From Longispora fulva (GTDB lineage Bacteria; Actinomycetota; Actinomycetes; Mycobacteriales; Micromonosporaceae), in NCBI RefSeq assembly GCF_015751905.1, contig NZ_JADOUF010000001.1, positions 6,944,001 to 7,008,000 on the forward strand: a stretch of 64,000 nt of DNA. Reading direction: 5' to 3'. The notes beneath the pieces were generated by a model, which was not told where the DNA came from, searched no databases, and saw only the letters and a list, made by a program, of their open reading frames with translations. Positions 16,371 to 25,124 of this stretch are shown one piece after another (position 1 is the first letter of the stretch; every line of letters begins with the position of its first letter). The translations under genes and the position numbers were made by a program.

Positions 16371-18914
16371 TCAGGCCGCGTCCCGGGCCCGAGCCCGCAG
16401 CGCCCGCACCACGTCGTCGCGCCCCTCGATCAGGATCCGGCGCAGAGCCGGCGCCGGGTCGTGCTCGGTGAGGAACGCGTCCGTCTTGTCGATGGTCGAC
16501 TGTTCGATCCACAGCCGCGGGTACAGCCCGTTGACGAGCGTCCGGGAGATCTCCGCGGCCCGGTCGGCCCACACGGCCGGCAGCGCCTCGAAGTACCGGT
16601 CGACGTAGCCGCTGAGCAGGTCGCGCTGCCCGGCCTGCATGAACCCGCCGCCGCTGGAGCCCCGGGTGCCGACGACGGCCTCCTGGGTCCCGTTCGGCAG
16701 GTCCGACCGGTCGATCACGGAGGCCCACGCCTCGGCCTTGGTCTCGGGGTCGGGCAGGGCCGCGAGCGCGCCGGCCGCGTACTGCAGGCCCGCCGTCGTG
16801 CCGTCCGACACCAGCTCGGCCTCGATCTCGGCCCGGCCGACCCGCCCGGCGCGGGCGAGCGTGGACAGCAGTGCCCAGCGCAGGTCGGTGTCGATCGCCA
16901 GTCCGGGGACGACCGCCGAGCCGTCGAGCACAGCGGCCACGTGGTCGAGGTCCGTGTCGCGCTCGGCGACCCGGGCGTAGAGCCGGGCCCAGGCGAGCTG
17001 GTGGTCGCTGCCGGGCTGGGCGGCCGTCATGTGCTCGTAGGCCGCGTCGGCGACGATGCCGGCCGGGGCGTCGGTGGTCACGTACCGCTCCAGGGAGGTG
17101 ACCAGGGACCGGAGCAGCTGCTCGACCACGCCGATGTCGGTCTCCCGGCCGATCCCGTTGAGGACGAGCCGGATGTAGTCGCGGGCGGCCAGCTCGCCGC
17201 TGCGGACCATGTCCCAGGTCGCCGTCCAGCACAGGGCGCGCGGCAGGGACTCGGCGAACTCGCCGATCCCCGTGATCAGGGTGTCCAGGGAGCGCTCGTC
17301 GAACCGGATCTTCGCGTAGGTCAGGTCGTCGTCGTTGAGCAGCACCAGGTCGGGCTGGGGCTGGCCGACCAGGTCCGGCACCTCGGTGACCGGGCCGGTG
17401 ACGTCCAGCTCGATCCGGTGGGTGCGGCTGAGGCCGAGCGGGCCGCGCTCGTACAGGCCGATGGCGATCCGGTGCGACCGCAGCGTCGGGTACTCCTCGG
17501 CCGCCTCCTGCTCGATGACGAAGGTGTCGAAGAGCCCGTCCGGGGACACCGTGAACCGGGGCCGCAGCGTGTTCGGGCCGGAGGTCTGCAGCCACTCGGC
17601 CGACCAGGTGGACAGATCCCGGCCGGACGTCTTCTCCAGCGCCTCCAGCAGGTCCGTCAGGGTGGTGTTGCCCCAGGCGTGCCGGGCGAAGTAGTGCCGG
17701 ATGCCGGCGAAGAACTGGTCGCTGCCCACCCAGGCGGCGAGCTGCTTGAGGACGGCGGCGCCCTTCGCGTACGTGATGCCGTCGAAGTTGGTCAGCAGGT
17801 CCATCAGGTCGCGGATGTCGGCGACGATCGGGTGCGTCGACGGGAGCTGGTCCTGGATCAGGGCCCAGGACTTGTCGTCGTTGGCGAAGGTCGTCCACGC
17901 GCCCGGCCAGCGGGTGACCTCGGTGAGGGCCCGCACGGAGACGTAGGTGGCGAAGGACTCCTTGAGCCACAGGTCGTCCCACCAGCGCATCGTCACCAGG
18001 TCGCCGAACCACATGTGCGCGAGCTCGTGCAGGACGGTCTCGGCGCGCTGCTGGCGGCGGGTGTCGGTGACCTTGGAACGGAACACGTAGTTCTCGTTCA
18101 GGGTCACGCAGCCGACGTTCTCCATCGCCCCGATGTTGTACTCGGGCACGAAGATCTGGTCGTACTTCTCGAACGGGTACGGCTGGTCGAACATCCGGGT
18201 GAAGTAGTCGAAGCCCTGCTTGGTGACCTCGATGACCTCGTCGGCGTCGAGGTACTGGCCCATCGAGGCCCGGCACGCGACCGCGAGAGGGACGACCTGG
18301 CCGGAGGCGAGGGTGTGGCTGTCGCGCACCACGTGGTACTTCCCGGCCACCACGGCCGTGATGTACGTGGAGATCCGCGGCGTCGGCGCGAACGACCACA
18401 CGCCGTCGACTGGCTCCGGGGTGGGGGAGTTCGAGAACACCTCCCAGTCGGCGGGCGCGGTGACCGTGAACGTGAACGTGCCCTTGAGGTCCGGCTGCTC
18501 GAAGGTGGTGAACACCCGGCGCGCGTCGGGGACCTCGAAGTGTGTGTAGACGTAGGCGTTGCCGTCGACCGGGTCGACCGTGCGGTGCAGGCCCTGGCCC
18601 GTGTTCGAGTACGCGCAGTCGGCGACGACCCGCAGCTCGTTGCTGGCCGCCAGGTCGGGGAGCAGGACACGGCTGTCGACGAAGTGGGTGGCCACGTCCA
18701 GGGACCGGCCATTGAGGATGATCTCGTGCACCCGGGGCGCCTCGAGGTCCGCGAAGGTCGACGCGCCGGGCTCGCGGGCGGAGAAGGTGATCACCGTGGT
18801 GGAGGTGAAGATCTCCGGGCCCTGGGTCAGGTCGAGCTGCACGTCGTAGGCGTCGACGCGGAGCAGGTCGCCCCGAACGCCCGCCTCGTCGCGGGAGAGG
18901 TTGAGTCCTGGCAT
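16371..18914 (-). CDS. pepN: Aminopeptidase N (M1 family)
   Basis: A cytosolic zinc aminopeptidase of 847 residues, the usual length of actinomycete PepN. The exopeptidase motif is GAMENVGCVT, the zinc site HELAHMWFGD with the downstream Glu in LKESFAT. An ERAP1-like helical C-terminal domain of about 400 residues follows. It removes N-terminal residues from peptides during protein turnover. I chose ATG 18914 because TACCGT lies 7 nt before it; a TTG at 18920 is also in frame. It is divergent from the aldehyde dehydrogenase gene with only 89 bp between them. Confidence 0.94.
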   Translation of the reverse strand: MPGLNLSRDEAGVRGDLLRVDAYDVQLDLTQGPEIFTSTTVITFSAREPGASTFADLEAPRVHEIILNGRSLDVATHFVDSRVLLPDLAASNELRVVADCAYSNTGQGLHRTVDPVDGNAYVYTHFEVPDARRVFTTFEQPDLKGTFTFTVTAPADWEVFSNSPTPEPVDGVWSFAPTPRISTYITAVVAGKYHVVRDSHTLASGQVVPLAVACRASMGQYLDADEVIEVTKQGFDYFTRMFDQPYPFEKYDQIFVPEYNIGAMENVGCVTLNENYVFRSKVTDTRRQQRAETVLHELAHMWFGDLVTMRWWDDLWLKESFATYVSVRALTEVTRWPGAWTTFANDDKSWALIQDQLPSTHPIVADIRDLMDLLTNFDGITYAKGAAVLKQLAAWVGSDQFFAGIRHYFARHAWGNTTLTDLLEALEKTSGRDLSTWSAEWLQTSGPNTLRPRFTVSPDGLFDTFVIEQEAAEEYPTLRSHRIAIGLYERGPLGLSRTHRIELDVTGPVTEVPDLVGQPQPDLVLLNDDDLTYAKIRFDERSLDTLITGIGEFAESLPRALCWTATWDMVRSGELAARDYIRLVLNGIGRETDIGVVEQLLRSLVTSLERYVTTDAPAGIVADAAYEHMTAAQPGSDHQLAWARLYARVAERDTDLDHVAAVLDGSAVVPGLAIDTDLRWALLSTLARAGRVGRAEIEAELVSDGTTAGLQYAAGALAALPDPETKAEAWASVIDRSDLPNGTQEAVVGTRGSSGGGFMQAGQRDLLSGYVDRYFEALPAVWADRAAEISRTLVNGLYPRLWIEQSTIDKTDAFLTEHDPAPALRRILIEGRDDVVRALRARARDAA

Positions 18915-18921
18915 GAACAAG

Positions 18922-18927
18922 ACGGTA
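18922..18927 (-). promoter_or_regulatory. -10 element for leaderless pepN
   Basis: On the minus strand TACCGT is followed by 7 nt and then the pepN ATG. Confidence 0.45.
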
Positions 18928-18961
18928 GCCGCTGCTTCATATCAGCGGGATACCGGTTATC

Positions 18962-18992
18962 GTTCGGTCTAATAGAAAGATTGTTCGGTTTA
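18962..18992 (+). promoter_or_regulatory. Direct repeats in the pepN/aldehyde dehydrogenase promoter region
   Basis: GTTCGGTCTA (18962-18971) and GTTCGGTTTA (18983-18992) are 21 bp apart, two helical turns. A GATAC...TTATC inverted repeat just before (18950-18962) overlaps the first. They look like operator half-sites; the regulator is unknown. Confidence 0.45.
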
Positions 18993-19003
18993 GAGGAGTG
19001 ATT

Positions 19004-20398
19004 GTGGCGCACGACACTACACCGGCCGAGCTCGACCGGGTCTGCACGGCGGCGGCTGGCGCGGCAGCCGGGTTCGCGGCGCTCCCGCTCGCCGAGCGGG
19101 CGGAGCTGTTGCGGACAATCGCGGCGAAACTCCGCGAAAACGGGGTGGCGATCATCGCGGCCGCCGACGCGGAGAGCCACCTGGGCCTGCCCCGGCTGAC
19201 CGGCGAGCTGGAGCGCACCTGCGTGCAGCTCGAACTGTTCGCCGCCGCCGTCGAGGCCGGCACCTTCCTCGAAGTGATCATCGACCACGCCGACCCGGCA
19301 GCCAAGCCCGCGCCGCGCCCCGACCTGCGCCGGATGCTCGTCCCGCTCGGCCCGGTCGCCGTGTTCGCGGCCAGCAACTTCCCGCTCGCGTTCTCCGTCG
19401 CCGGCGGCGACACCGCCTCGGCGCTCGCCGCCGGCTGCCCGGTCGTCGTCAAGGCCCACCCGGGACACCCGGAGACGTCACAGCTGGTCGCGGCGATCCT
19501 CGCCGAGGTGCTTCCCGACGGGGTGTTCGCGCTGGTCGAGGGCTTCACGGCCGGCCAGGCCCTCGTCGGTCACCCGGCGATCACCGCCGTCGGCTTCACC
19601 GGCTCCCTCGCCGGCGGCCAGGCCCTCCTCGACCTGGTCAACGCCCGGGAGACCCCGATCCCGTTCTACGGCGAACTCGGCGCGCTCAACCCGGCGATCG
19701 TCACCCCGGCCGCGCTCGCCGACCGGCGCGACGAGATCGTCACCGGCTTCGTCGGCTCCTTCACGATGGGATCCGGCCAGTTCTGCACCAAGCCCGGCCT
19801 GCTGTTCCTCCCCGCGGGCCACGGACTGGACGAGGCACTGGGGGCCGCGGCCGCCGCCGCCACCACCGGGCAGCTCCTCACCGAGAACATTCAGAAGGGG
19901 TACGAGCAGGGCCTCACCCGGTTCGCGTCGGCCCCCGGCGTGCGGAGCCTCGCCGGTCCCGCCCCGGCCCTGTTCGCCGTCGCGGCCGGGGACCTGCGGG
20001 GGGAGCTGCTCGACGAGTGCTTCGGCCCGGCGGCGCTGGTCGTGGAGTACCAGTCTCCGGAGGAGCTCTTCGCCACGGTCCGCGACCTGCCCGGCAGCCT
20101 GACGGCCACCGCGCACCTGGGCGGGTCCGACGAGCTGGCCCCGGCGCTGCTGCCGCTGCTGGCCGGCATCGCCGGCCGGGTGATCGTCAACGGCTGGCCG
20201 ACCGGGGTCGCGGTGACCGCGGCGATGCAGCACGGGGGCCCGTGGCCGGCGGCGACGACGTCCCTGTACACGTCGGTGGGCGAGACGGCCGTGCGCCGGT
20301 TCCTCCGCCCGGTGGCCTTCCAGAACGTCCCCGACGCTCTCCTCCCGCCGGCGCTCCAGGAGTCCAACCCGCTGGACATCCCCCGCCGGGTCTCCTGA
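19004..20398 (+). CDS. Aldehyde dehydrogenase of the alpha-ketoglutarate semialdehyde dehydrogenase type
   Basis: A 464-residue NAD(P)-dependent enzyme. VFAASNFPLAFS and the VVKAHPGHPETS segment (His in place of the usual Glu) are characteristic of 2,5-dioxovalerate dehydrogenases, as are the short GELGALNP glutamate loop and SGQFCTKPG with catalytic Cys near 261. These enzymes finish the non-phosphorylated oxidation of pentoses or hydroxyproline to 2-oxoglutarate, but no such pathway genes are nearby. GTG 19004 has GAGGAG 5 nt upstream; GTG 18998 would overlap that site. The true substrate is unproven. Confidence 0.8.
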   Translation: MAHDTTPAELDRVCTAAAGAAAGFAALPLAERAELLRTIAAKLRENGVAIIAAADAESHLGLPRLTGELERTCVQLELFAAAVEAGTFLEVIIDHADPAAKPAPRPDLRRMLVPLGPVAVFAASNFPLAFSVAGGDTASALAAGCPVVVKAHPGHPETSQLVAAILAEVLPDGVFALVEGFTAGQALVGHPAITAVGFTGSLAGGQALLDLVNARETPIPFYGELGALNPAIVTPAALADRRDEIVTGFVGSFTMGSGQFCTKPGLLFLPAGHGLDEALGAAAAAATTGQLLTENIQKGYEQGLTRFASAPGVRSLAGPAPALFAVAAGDLRGELLDECFGPAALVVEYQSPEELFATVRDLPGSLTATAHLGGSDELAPALLPLLAGIAGRVIVNGWPTGVAVTAAMQHGGPWPAATTSLYTSVGETAVRRFLRPVAFQNVPDALLPPALQESNPLDIPRRVS

Positions 20399-20410
20399 CC
20401 CTTCCACCTT

Positions 20411-20442
20411 CCGGCCCCGGCCCTCCGGGGTTTCGGGGCCGG
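20411..20442 (+). terminator. Hairpin after the aldehyde dehydrogenase gene
   Basis: A 9-bp stem CCGGCCCCG (20411-20419) with CGGGGCCGG (20434-20442), 12 nt after the stop. Confidence 0.55.
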
Positions 20443-20457
20443 TGGGGTCGGGCGGGT

Positions 20458-20463
20458 TACAGT
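20458..20463 (+). promoter_or_regulatory. -10 element for a leaderless flavoprotein gene
   Basis: TACAGT lies 6 nt before GTG 20470 and fixes the short start of that gene. Confidence 0.45.
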
Positions 20464-20469
20464 CCGGCG

Positions 20470-20973
20470 GTGGAGCTTTTGGTTGTCGTGTGCGCCGCCT
20501 CGCCCGCCGGGGGTGTCGGCGAGCTGGTCAGGGCCGCCCAGAACGACGGGTGGACCTGTCGGGTGCTGGCCACGCCCAGCGCGCTGCGCTTCCTCGACGT
20601 GCCGGCGATCGAGGAGCTGACGAAGGAACCGGTCCGGCACGCCTACCGGGACCCGGGTGAGCCGAAGACGACAGTGATCCCCGATGTCGCGATCGTCGCC
20701 CCGGCCACCTTCAACACGGTCAACAAGCTGGCCGCGGGGATCACCGACAACTACGCGCTCGGGGTGCTCGCCGAATGCGTCGGGCTCGGGGTGCCCACGG
20801 TGGTGGTGCCGTTCCTGAGCACGGTGCTCGCCGGCCGGCTGCCGTTCCGCGACGCCGTCGCCGGTCTGCGCGCCGAGGGGGTGACGGTCATCGTGGCCGA
20901 GCATCCGCACGGCGAGGGCGTCGGCGCGCCGTTCCCGTGGCGCGAGGCCCTGGCCGCGGCACCCCGCCCGTAG
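20470..20973 (+). CDS. Flavoprotein of the CoaC/DFP-like fold
   Basis: A 167-residue Rossmann-like protein. It begins with a hydrophobic strand (MELLVVVCAASPAGG), and the VIPDVAIVAPATFNTVNKLAAGITDNYALGVL region resembles the flavin- and substrate-binding motif (PATANTxxKxAxGxxDNL) of phosphopantothenoylcysteine-decarboxylase-like flavoproteins. The His-containing catalytic loop of true CoaC is not obvious, so the reaction is unknown. GTG 20470 was chosen from the TACAGT element; the frame is open far upstream but that part overlaps the aldehyde dehydrogenase gene. Confidence 0.75.
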   Translation: MELLVVVCAASPAGGVGELVRAAQNDGWTCRVLATPSALRFLDVPAIEELTKEPVRHAYRDPGEPKTTVIPDVAIVAPATFNTVNKLAAGITDNYALGVLAECVGLGVPTVVVPFLSTVLAGRLPFRDAVAGLRAEGVTVIVAEHPHGEGVGAPFPWREALAAAPRP

Positions 20974-21022
20974 CGCCCTCGGCCAGGTCCGGGGCTGGAG
21001 CCTCGCATACAAGCCCCTCGCG

Positions 21023-22258
21023 TCAGCCCCGTCGCCAGCGCTGGTTGTCCTGCCCGTTCGGGTTGCAGTCCCACAGCTGCAACAGCGCCCCCGCCGCGGA
21101 GTTCCAGTCCTTCACGTCCACGCACCGCCCCGACACCGGATTCACCAACTGCCCGGCCCCGTTCAACGTGAAACCCTGCGCGGCGTTCCCGTTGCACCCC
21201 GTGATCTGGATCGGCGTGCCGTTGGCCGTCCCCGCCCCGGCGGCGTCCATGCACACCCCCATCGACCGCACGGTCCCGTCGGCCTCGAACGACCACTTCT
21301 GGTTCGCGCCGTCGTGGCAGCCCCACAACTGCAGCAGCTCGCCGTCGGACGGGGACCCTCCCGGGATGTCCAGGCACTTGCCGCCGTAGCCGATCAGGCG
21401 GGAACCCGTGCTGCCGGACGTCTGGACCCGGACGTAGTCGATCACCATCTGTTGGGGGTACGTCGAGCTGCCGTCCGGGTAGCCCGGCCAGTCCCCGCCG
21501 ACCGCGACGTTGAGCAGTAGGTAGAAGGGGTGGTCGAACACCCACGTCTTCCCGGGGATCGCCGCCGGGGTGGTGCGGAAGTACTCCTGGCCGTCGAGCT
21601 TCCACACGATCAGGTTCGGGCTCCAGTCCACGCCGTAGCGGTGGAAGGTGTCGGCTAGCTTCTCGCCGTTCGGCAGGGTCCTCGAGCCGCCCTTGCCGCC
21701 GGCGCCGGAGTAGCCGGGGCCGTGCATGGTGCCGTACACGGTGGAGGGCTCCCGGCCGATGTTCTCCATGATGTCGATCTCGCCGTTGTCGGGCCACTGC
21801 GCGCCCTGGCCGAGCATCCAGAACGCCGGCCAGATCCCCTGCCCGCGCGGGATCCTGATGCTGGCCTCGAAGCTGCCGTAGGTCTGGCTGAACGTGCCGG
21901 CCGTGAGCAGCCGCGCGGACGTGTACCCGCCGTTGGCCTCCTTCCGGGCCGTGATCACCAGGTGGCCCTGGCCGTCGTGCGCGGCGTTGGCGGTGCTGTT
22001 CGTGTAGGTCTGCAGCTCGTGGTTGCCCCAGCCGCCGCCGCCGAGGTCGTACCGCCACTTCGAGGTGTCCGGCGCGGTGCCGGCCGGCCGGTCGAACTCG
22101 TCGCCCCAGGAGGCTGCGAGGGGAGCGCCGGTGACGGGCGCGGCCGGTCGCGTGGGGGAAGCCGAGGCCAGGGTGCCGGCGTTGCCGGTGGCCGGCGCGG
22201 CCAACACGGCGGCGAGCAGCACGCCGGCGGTACACATCAGACGCATTTTTCTGAACAC
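21023..22258 (-). CDS. Secreted GH16 endo-beta-1,3-glucanase with ricin-type lectin domain
   Basis: A 411-residue exported enzyme. A signal peptide (residues 1-27, cleavage likely near GNAG) is followed by a GH16 catalytic domain (about 45-280) with GEIDIMENIG carrying nucleophile and acid/base Glu. A C-terminal CBM13/ricin B domain has repeated QLWGCHDGANQKW and QLWDCNPNGQDNQRW motifs. GH16 bacterial enzymes of this form usually hydrolyse laminarin or fungal beta-1,3-glucans. GTG 22258 follows AGGAGGA closely. A LacI-type palindrome 49 bp upstream suggests sugar-responsive repression. Confidence 0.9.
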   Translation of the reverse strand: MFRKMRLMCTAGVLLAAVLAAPATGNAGTLASASPTRPAAPVTGAPLAASWGDEFDRPAGTAPDTSKWRYDLGGGGWGNHELQTYTNSTANAAHDGQGHLVITARKEANGGYTSARLLTAGTFSQTYGSFEASIRIPRGQGIWPAFWMLGQGAQWPDNGEIDIMENIGREPSTVYGTMHGPGYSGAGGKGGSRTLPNGEKLADTFHRYGVDWSPNLIVWKLDGQEYFRTTPAAIPGKTWVFDHPFYLLLNVAVGGDWPGYPDGSSTYPQQMVIDYVRVQTSGSTGSRLIGYGGKCLDIPGGSPSDGELLQLWGCHDGANQKWSFEADGTVRSMGVCMDAAGAGTANGTPIQITGCNGNAAQGFTLNGAGQLVNPVSGRCVDVKDWNSAAGALLQLWDCNPNGQDNQRWRRG

Positions 22259-22306
22259 GCTTCCTCCTGAGGGGATGGAGAAGATCGGTGTCGGTATGTC
22301 TATCCC

Positions 22307-22318
22307 GAGAGCGCTCTC
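22307..22318. promoter_or_regulatory. LacI-family operator-like palindrome upstream of the GH16 gene
   Basis: Perfect 12-bp palindrome GAGAGCGCTCTC with the GCGC core typical of CebR/LacI-type operators for glucan genes, placed 49-60 nt before the start. Confidence 0.55.
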
Positions 22319-22351
22319 TCGGCAAGGGGTGTGATCGATGACGGCACGAAA

Positions 22352-22377
22352 AAGGCCCCCTCCGCAGAGGGGGCCTT
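22352..22377 (-). terminator. Rho-independent terminator of the Liv receptor gene
   Basis: An 11-bp stem (22352-22362 with 22367-22377, loop CGCA) followed on the minus strand by a TTTTT run. It lies 14 nt after the stop. Confidence 0.85.
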
Positions 22378-22391
22378 CCGTGGAGCCGCGC

Positions 22392-23555
22392 CTAGGAGGC
22401 CAGGCGCCACTCGCCGTTCTTCACGACCACGATCTTCAGGGCGTCGGCCTGGAGACCCGAGTGGTTCTCCGCCGTCATCTTGATCGGGCCGGTCATGCCG
22501 TCGAGCTGGATCGTCTCGAACGCGTCGCGCAGCTTCTCCGGGTCCGTGCTGCCCGTCTTCGTGACGGCGGCGGCGATCATCGAGACGGCGTCCGCGCCGA
22601 ACGAGGCGAAGCCGGAGTAGTTGCCGTACGCCGTCGAGTAGTCCTTGAACCACGCCTTCTGGGCGGTGACCTGCGGGGTCGTCGCGACGGCGTCGTTGAT
22701 CGCGAGGATGCCCGGGAACACCATGAAGGTGTTCTCCGCCGCGTCCTGCGCGCCCTTCACGAACAGCTCGGCACCGGCACCGGCGTCGAGGTACACGCCG
22801 CCGGAGAACTTGGCGGTGCTCAGCGCCTGGGCGATCAGGCCGGCGGCGGGCATGACGGCCCACGTGACGATCGCGTCCGGCTTCTTCTCGACGATCTTGC
22901 TGACCTGGACGGTCATGTCCTTGTCGTCCTGGTTGAACTCCTCAGCCGCGACGACCTGGATGCCCTTGGCCTGGGCCAGCTCGGTGACGTTCTTCTTGCC
23001 GTCCTGGCCGTAGACGTTCTTGACGCTGATCAGGCCGATCTTCGTGACGCCCTTGCGCTGCAACTCGTTGACGATCACGGTCGCGTCCTCGACCGGGTTC
23101 GGCGAGATCTTGAAGACGAACTTGCTCTCAGCGATGGGGTTGGTGATACCGCTGGCGGCGCCCAACGCGATGATGGGCACCTTCTTCGCCGCGGCCACGG
23201 GCTTCGCGGGGATGATGCAGTTGCTGCACCCACCGCCGATGATCGCCGCGACCTTCTCGTTGTCGATGAAGTAGTTGACGTTCTTCAGGCCCTCGGCCGG
23301 GTCCGTGCGGTTGTCGCGGATGACCAGGTTGATCTTCCTGCCGTTCACCCCGCCGGCCTTGTTGATCTGGTCAACCTTGAGCTTCAGTGCCTTCTCGTAC
23401 GTGGTGCCGATCGAGGCGGTCGCGCCCGACAACTCCAGGCTCGCGCCGATCTTGATCTCGCCCGCCGGCGCCTTCTTGTCCTCCGCGGCGCAACCGGCCA
23501 TGCCGGCAACGACCGCCAAGGACAGCAGTGCGACGAGAATGCGGGGTTTCCTCAC
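22392..23555 (-). CDS. Branched-chain amino acid ABC transporter, binding lipoprotein
   Basis: A 387-residue receptor of the LivJ/LivK (peripla_BP_6) family. VAGMAGC is the lipobox (Cys22). The mature part opens with IKIGASLELSGATASIGTTY, the family's first ligand-binding loop, and GGGCSNCIIPAKPVAAAKKVPII and FGADAVSMIAAAV are typical. The likely ligands are Leu, Ile, Val or related compounds, but specificity cannot be read off. GTG 23555 has GGAGAGG upstream. It is the last gene of the liv cluster and has its own strong promoter, which fits the need for excess receptor. Confidence 0.9.
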   Translation of the reverse strand: MRKPRILVALLSLAVVAGMAGCAAEDKKAPAGEIKIGASLELSGATASIGTTYEKALKLKVDQINKAGGVNGRKINLVIRDNRTDPAEGLKNVNYFIDNEKVAAIIGGGCSNCIIPAKPVAAAKKVPIIALGAASGITNPIAESKFVFKISPNPVEDATVIVNELQRKGVTKIGLISVKNVYGQDGKKNVTELAQAKGIQVVAAEEFNQDDKDMTVQVSKIVEKKPDAIVTWAVMPAAGLIAQALSTAKFSGGVYLDAGAGAELFVKGAQDAAENTFMVFPGILAINDAVATTPQVTAQKAWFKDYSTAYGNYSGFASFGADAVSMIAAAVTKTGSTDPEKLRDAFETIQLDGMTGPIKMTAENHSGLQADALKIVVVKNGEWRLAS

Positions 23556-23598
23556 GGGTGGTCCTCTCCGTTATCTCCCCAAGTCAGGTTCGCTCGGG

Positions 23599-23628
23599 AT
23601 GCTATGGGCGTTATTCGAGTGGGGTCAA
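23599..23628 (-). promoter_or_regulatory. Promoter of the Liv receptor gene
   Basis: On the minus strand TTGACC (23628-23623), an 18-nt spacer and TAGCAT (23604-23599), a good vegetative sigma match, with the start codon about 43 nt downstream. Confidence 0.6.
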
Positions 23629-23646
23629 GACCACGTCACTCAGAGT

Positions 23647-24360
23647 TCACACCGTTTCGCCCAGGTACGCCGCGCGGACCCGGGCGTCCGTCCGCAGTTC
23701 ATCCACCGGTCCTGACAGGACGACCCTGCCGCGATCCAGCAGGTAGCCCCGCTGAGCGACCTTGAACGCCGCGTGGGCGTTCTGTTCGACCAGGACAAGC
23801 GTGGAACCACGGCGGACCAGTTCACACAGGACTTCCGTGACCTCGGCGACAGCCTTGGGAGCCAGACCCAGGGACGGCTCGTCGAGGAGCACGACGCTGG
23901 GCCGGGCCATCAGCGCCCGCCCGATCGCCAGCAGCTGCTGCTCGCCGCCGGACAGGGTGCCGGCCTGCTGGTGGCGGCGCTCGGACAGCTTCGGGAACAG
24001 GTCGTACACCTCGGCGCTGGTCTCGGCGCGCTCGGCCCGGCTGCGGTGGTACCCGCCGAGTCTGAGGTTGTCGGCGACACTCAGCCCGGCGAACACCCGG
24101 CGGCCCTCGGGGACCAGCACGAGCCCGTCGCGGGACCGCCGCTCGGCGGCTCGGGACGTGACGTCCCTGCCCTCCCAGGTCACGGTGCCCCGCCACGGCC
24201 GGATCAGGCCGGCGACACTCTTGAGCAGCGTCGTCTTGCCCGCGCCGTTGGAGCCGATCAGCGTGACCGCCTCGCCCCTGGCCACGGTCAGGTCGACCCC
24301 GTGCAGCGCCTCGATCCGGTCGTAGCCGGCGACCAGGCCCTGTACCTCGAGGACCGTCAC
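23647..24360 (-). CDS. livF: Branched-chain amino acid ABC transporter, LivF-type ATPase
   Basis: A 237-residue ATPase, the usual LivF length. Walker A GSNGAGKTT, the Q-loop region LVLVPEGRRVF, signature LSGGEQQLL, Walker B VVLLDEPSLGLAP and switch His in LVEQNAHA are all intact. The GTG start overlaps the LivG stop by 4 nt (GTGA), so the two ATPases are made in equal amounts and presumably form a heterodimer. Confidence 0.93.
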   Translation of the reverse strand: MTVLEVQGLVAGYDRIEALHGVDLTVARGEAVTLIGSNGAGKTTLLKSVAGLIRPWRGTVTWEGRDVTSRAAERRSRDGLVLVPEGRRVFAGLSVADNLRLGGYHRSRAERAETSAEVYDLFPKLSERRHQQAGTLSGGEQQLLAIGRALMARPSVVLLDEPSLGLAPKAVAEVTEVLCELVRRGSTLVLVEQNAHAAFKVAQRGYLLDRGRVVLSGPVDELRTDARVRAAYLGETV

Positions 24361-25124
24361 TCTTCTTCTCCCAGGTAGGCGGCCCGGACCAGCGGGTCGG
24401 CCGCGACAGCCGTCGGCGTGCCGTCGGCGAGCAGCGCGCCCCGGTCGAGCACCAGCACCCGGTGGCTGACGCTCATCACGCTCGCCACGTCGTGCTCGAC
24501 CAGGATCACGGTCACCCCGTCGGCGGCCAGCTTGGCGCACAGCTCGGTCAGGTCGGAACTCTCGGAGCGCGACAGGCCGGCGAGCGGCTCGTCGAGCAGC
24601 AGGAGCTGGGGCCGGGCGGCCAGGGCCCTGGCGATCTCCACCCGGCGCTGCAGGCCGTAGGGGAGGCTCGCGGCGTTGGTGTCGGCGTACCCGGACAGGC
24701 CCACCCGCTCCAGCAGCTCGGCGGCGAAGTCCGCCTGGGCGCGCCGGGCCCGCCGGCCGGCCGGCAACCCGACCAGCCCGGCGACGGCCACACCCCAGTG
24801 CCCGACGAGCTGGGGGACCAGCACGTTCTCGGCCACGGTCAGCGAGCCGAAGAGCTGCAGGTTCTGGAAGGTGCGGGACACGCCGAGCCGGGCCACCTTG
24901 TCCGCCGGGTACCTGCCAATGCTTTGTCCGTTGAGGCGAAGGGTTCCAGACGTTGGTCGACCAACGCCGGAAAGTACGTTGAGGAGCGTCGTCTTGCCGG
25001 CGCCGTTCGGGCCGATCAGCCCGACCACCCCGCCGGAGTCGTGCCGCAGAGTCACCCCGTCGACGGCCGTGACCCCGCCGAACCGCACGGTCAGGGCGTC
25101 GAGTTCCAGTGTCGCCGTCGTCAT
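24357..25124 (-). CDS. livG: Branched-chain amino acid ABC transporter, LivG-type ATPase
   Basis: A 255-residue ATPase. Walker A GPNGAGKTT, Q-loop SRTFQNLQLFG, Walker B LLLLDEPLAGLS and switch His in LVEHDVASVM are present. The signature reads LPYGLQRRVEIARAL, a common LivG variant of LSYGxQR. The start ATG 25124 overlaps the LivM stop by 4 nt. Confidence 0.92.
   Translation of the reverse strand: MTTATLELDALTVRFGGVTAVDGVTLRHDSGGVVGLIGPNGAGKTTLLNVLSGVGRPTSGTLRLNGQSIGRYPADKVARLGVSRTFQNLQLFGSLTVAENVLVPQLVGHWGVAVAGLVGLPAGRRARRAQADFAAELLERVGLSGYADTNAASLPYGLQRRVEIARALAARPQLLLLDEPLAGLSRSESSDLTELCAKLAADGVTVILVEHDVASVMSVSHRVLVLDRGALLADGTPTAVAADPLVRAAYLGEEE

Noticed and set aside
17930-17960. Third copy of the glnII-flanking repeat
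   Set aside because: Only ACGTAGGTGGCGA matches, within the pepN coding sequence, so it is a chance partial match.
16461-19001. An 846-codon plus-strand frame opposite pepN
   Set aside because: Antisense shadow of aminopeptidase N, without recognisable motifs.
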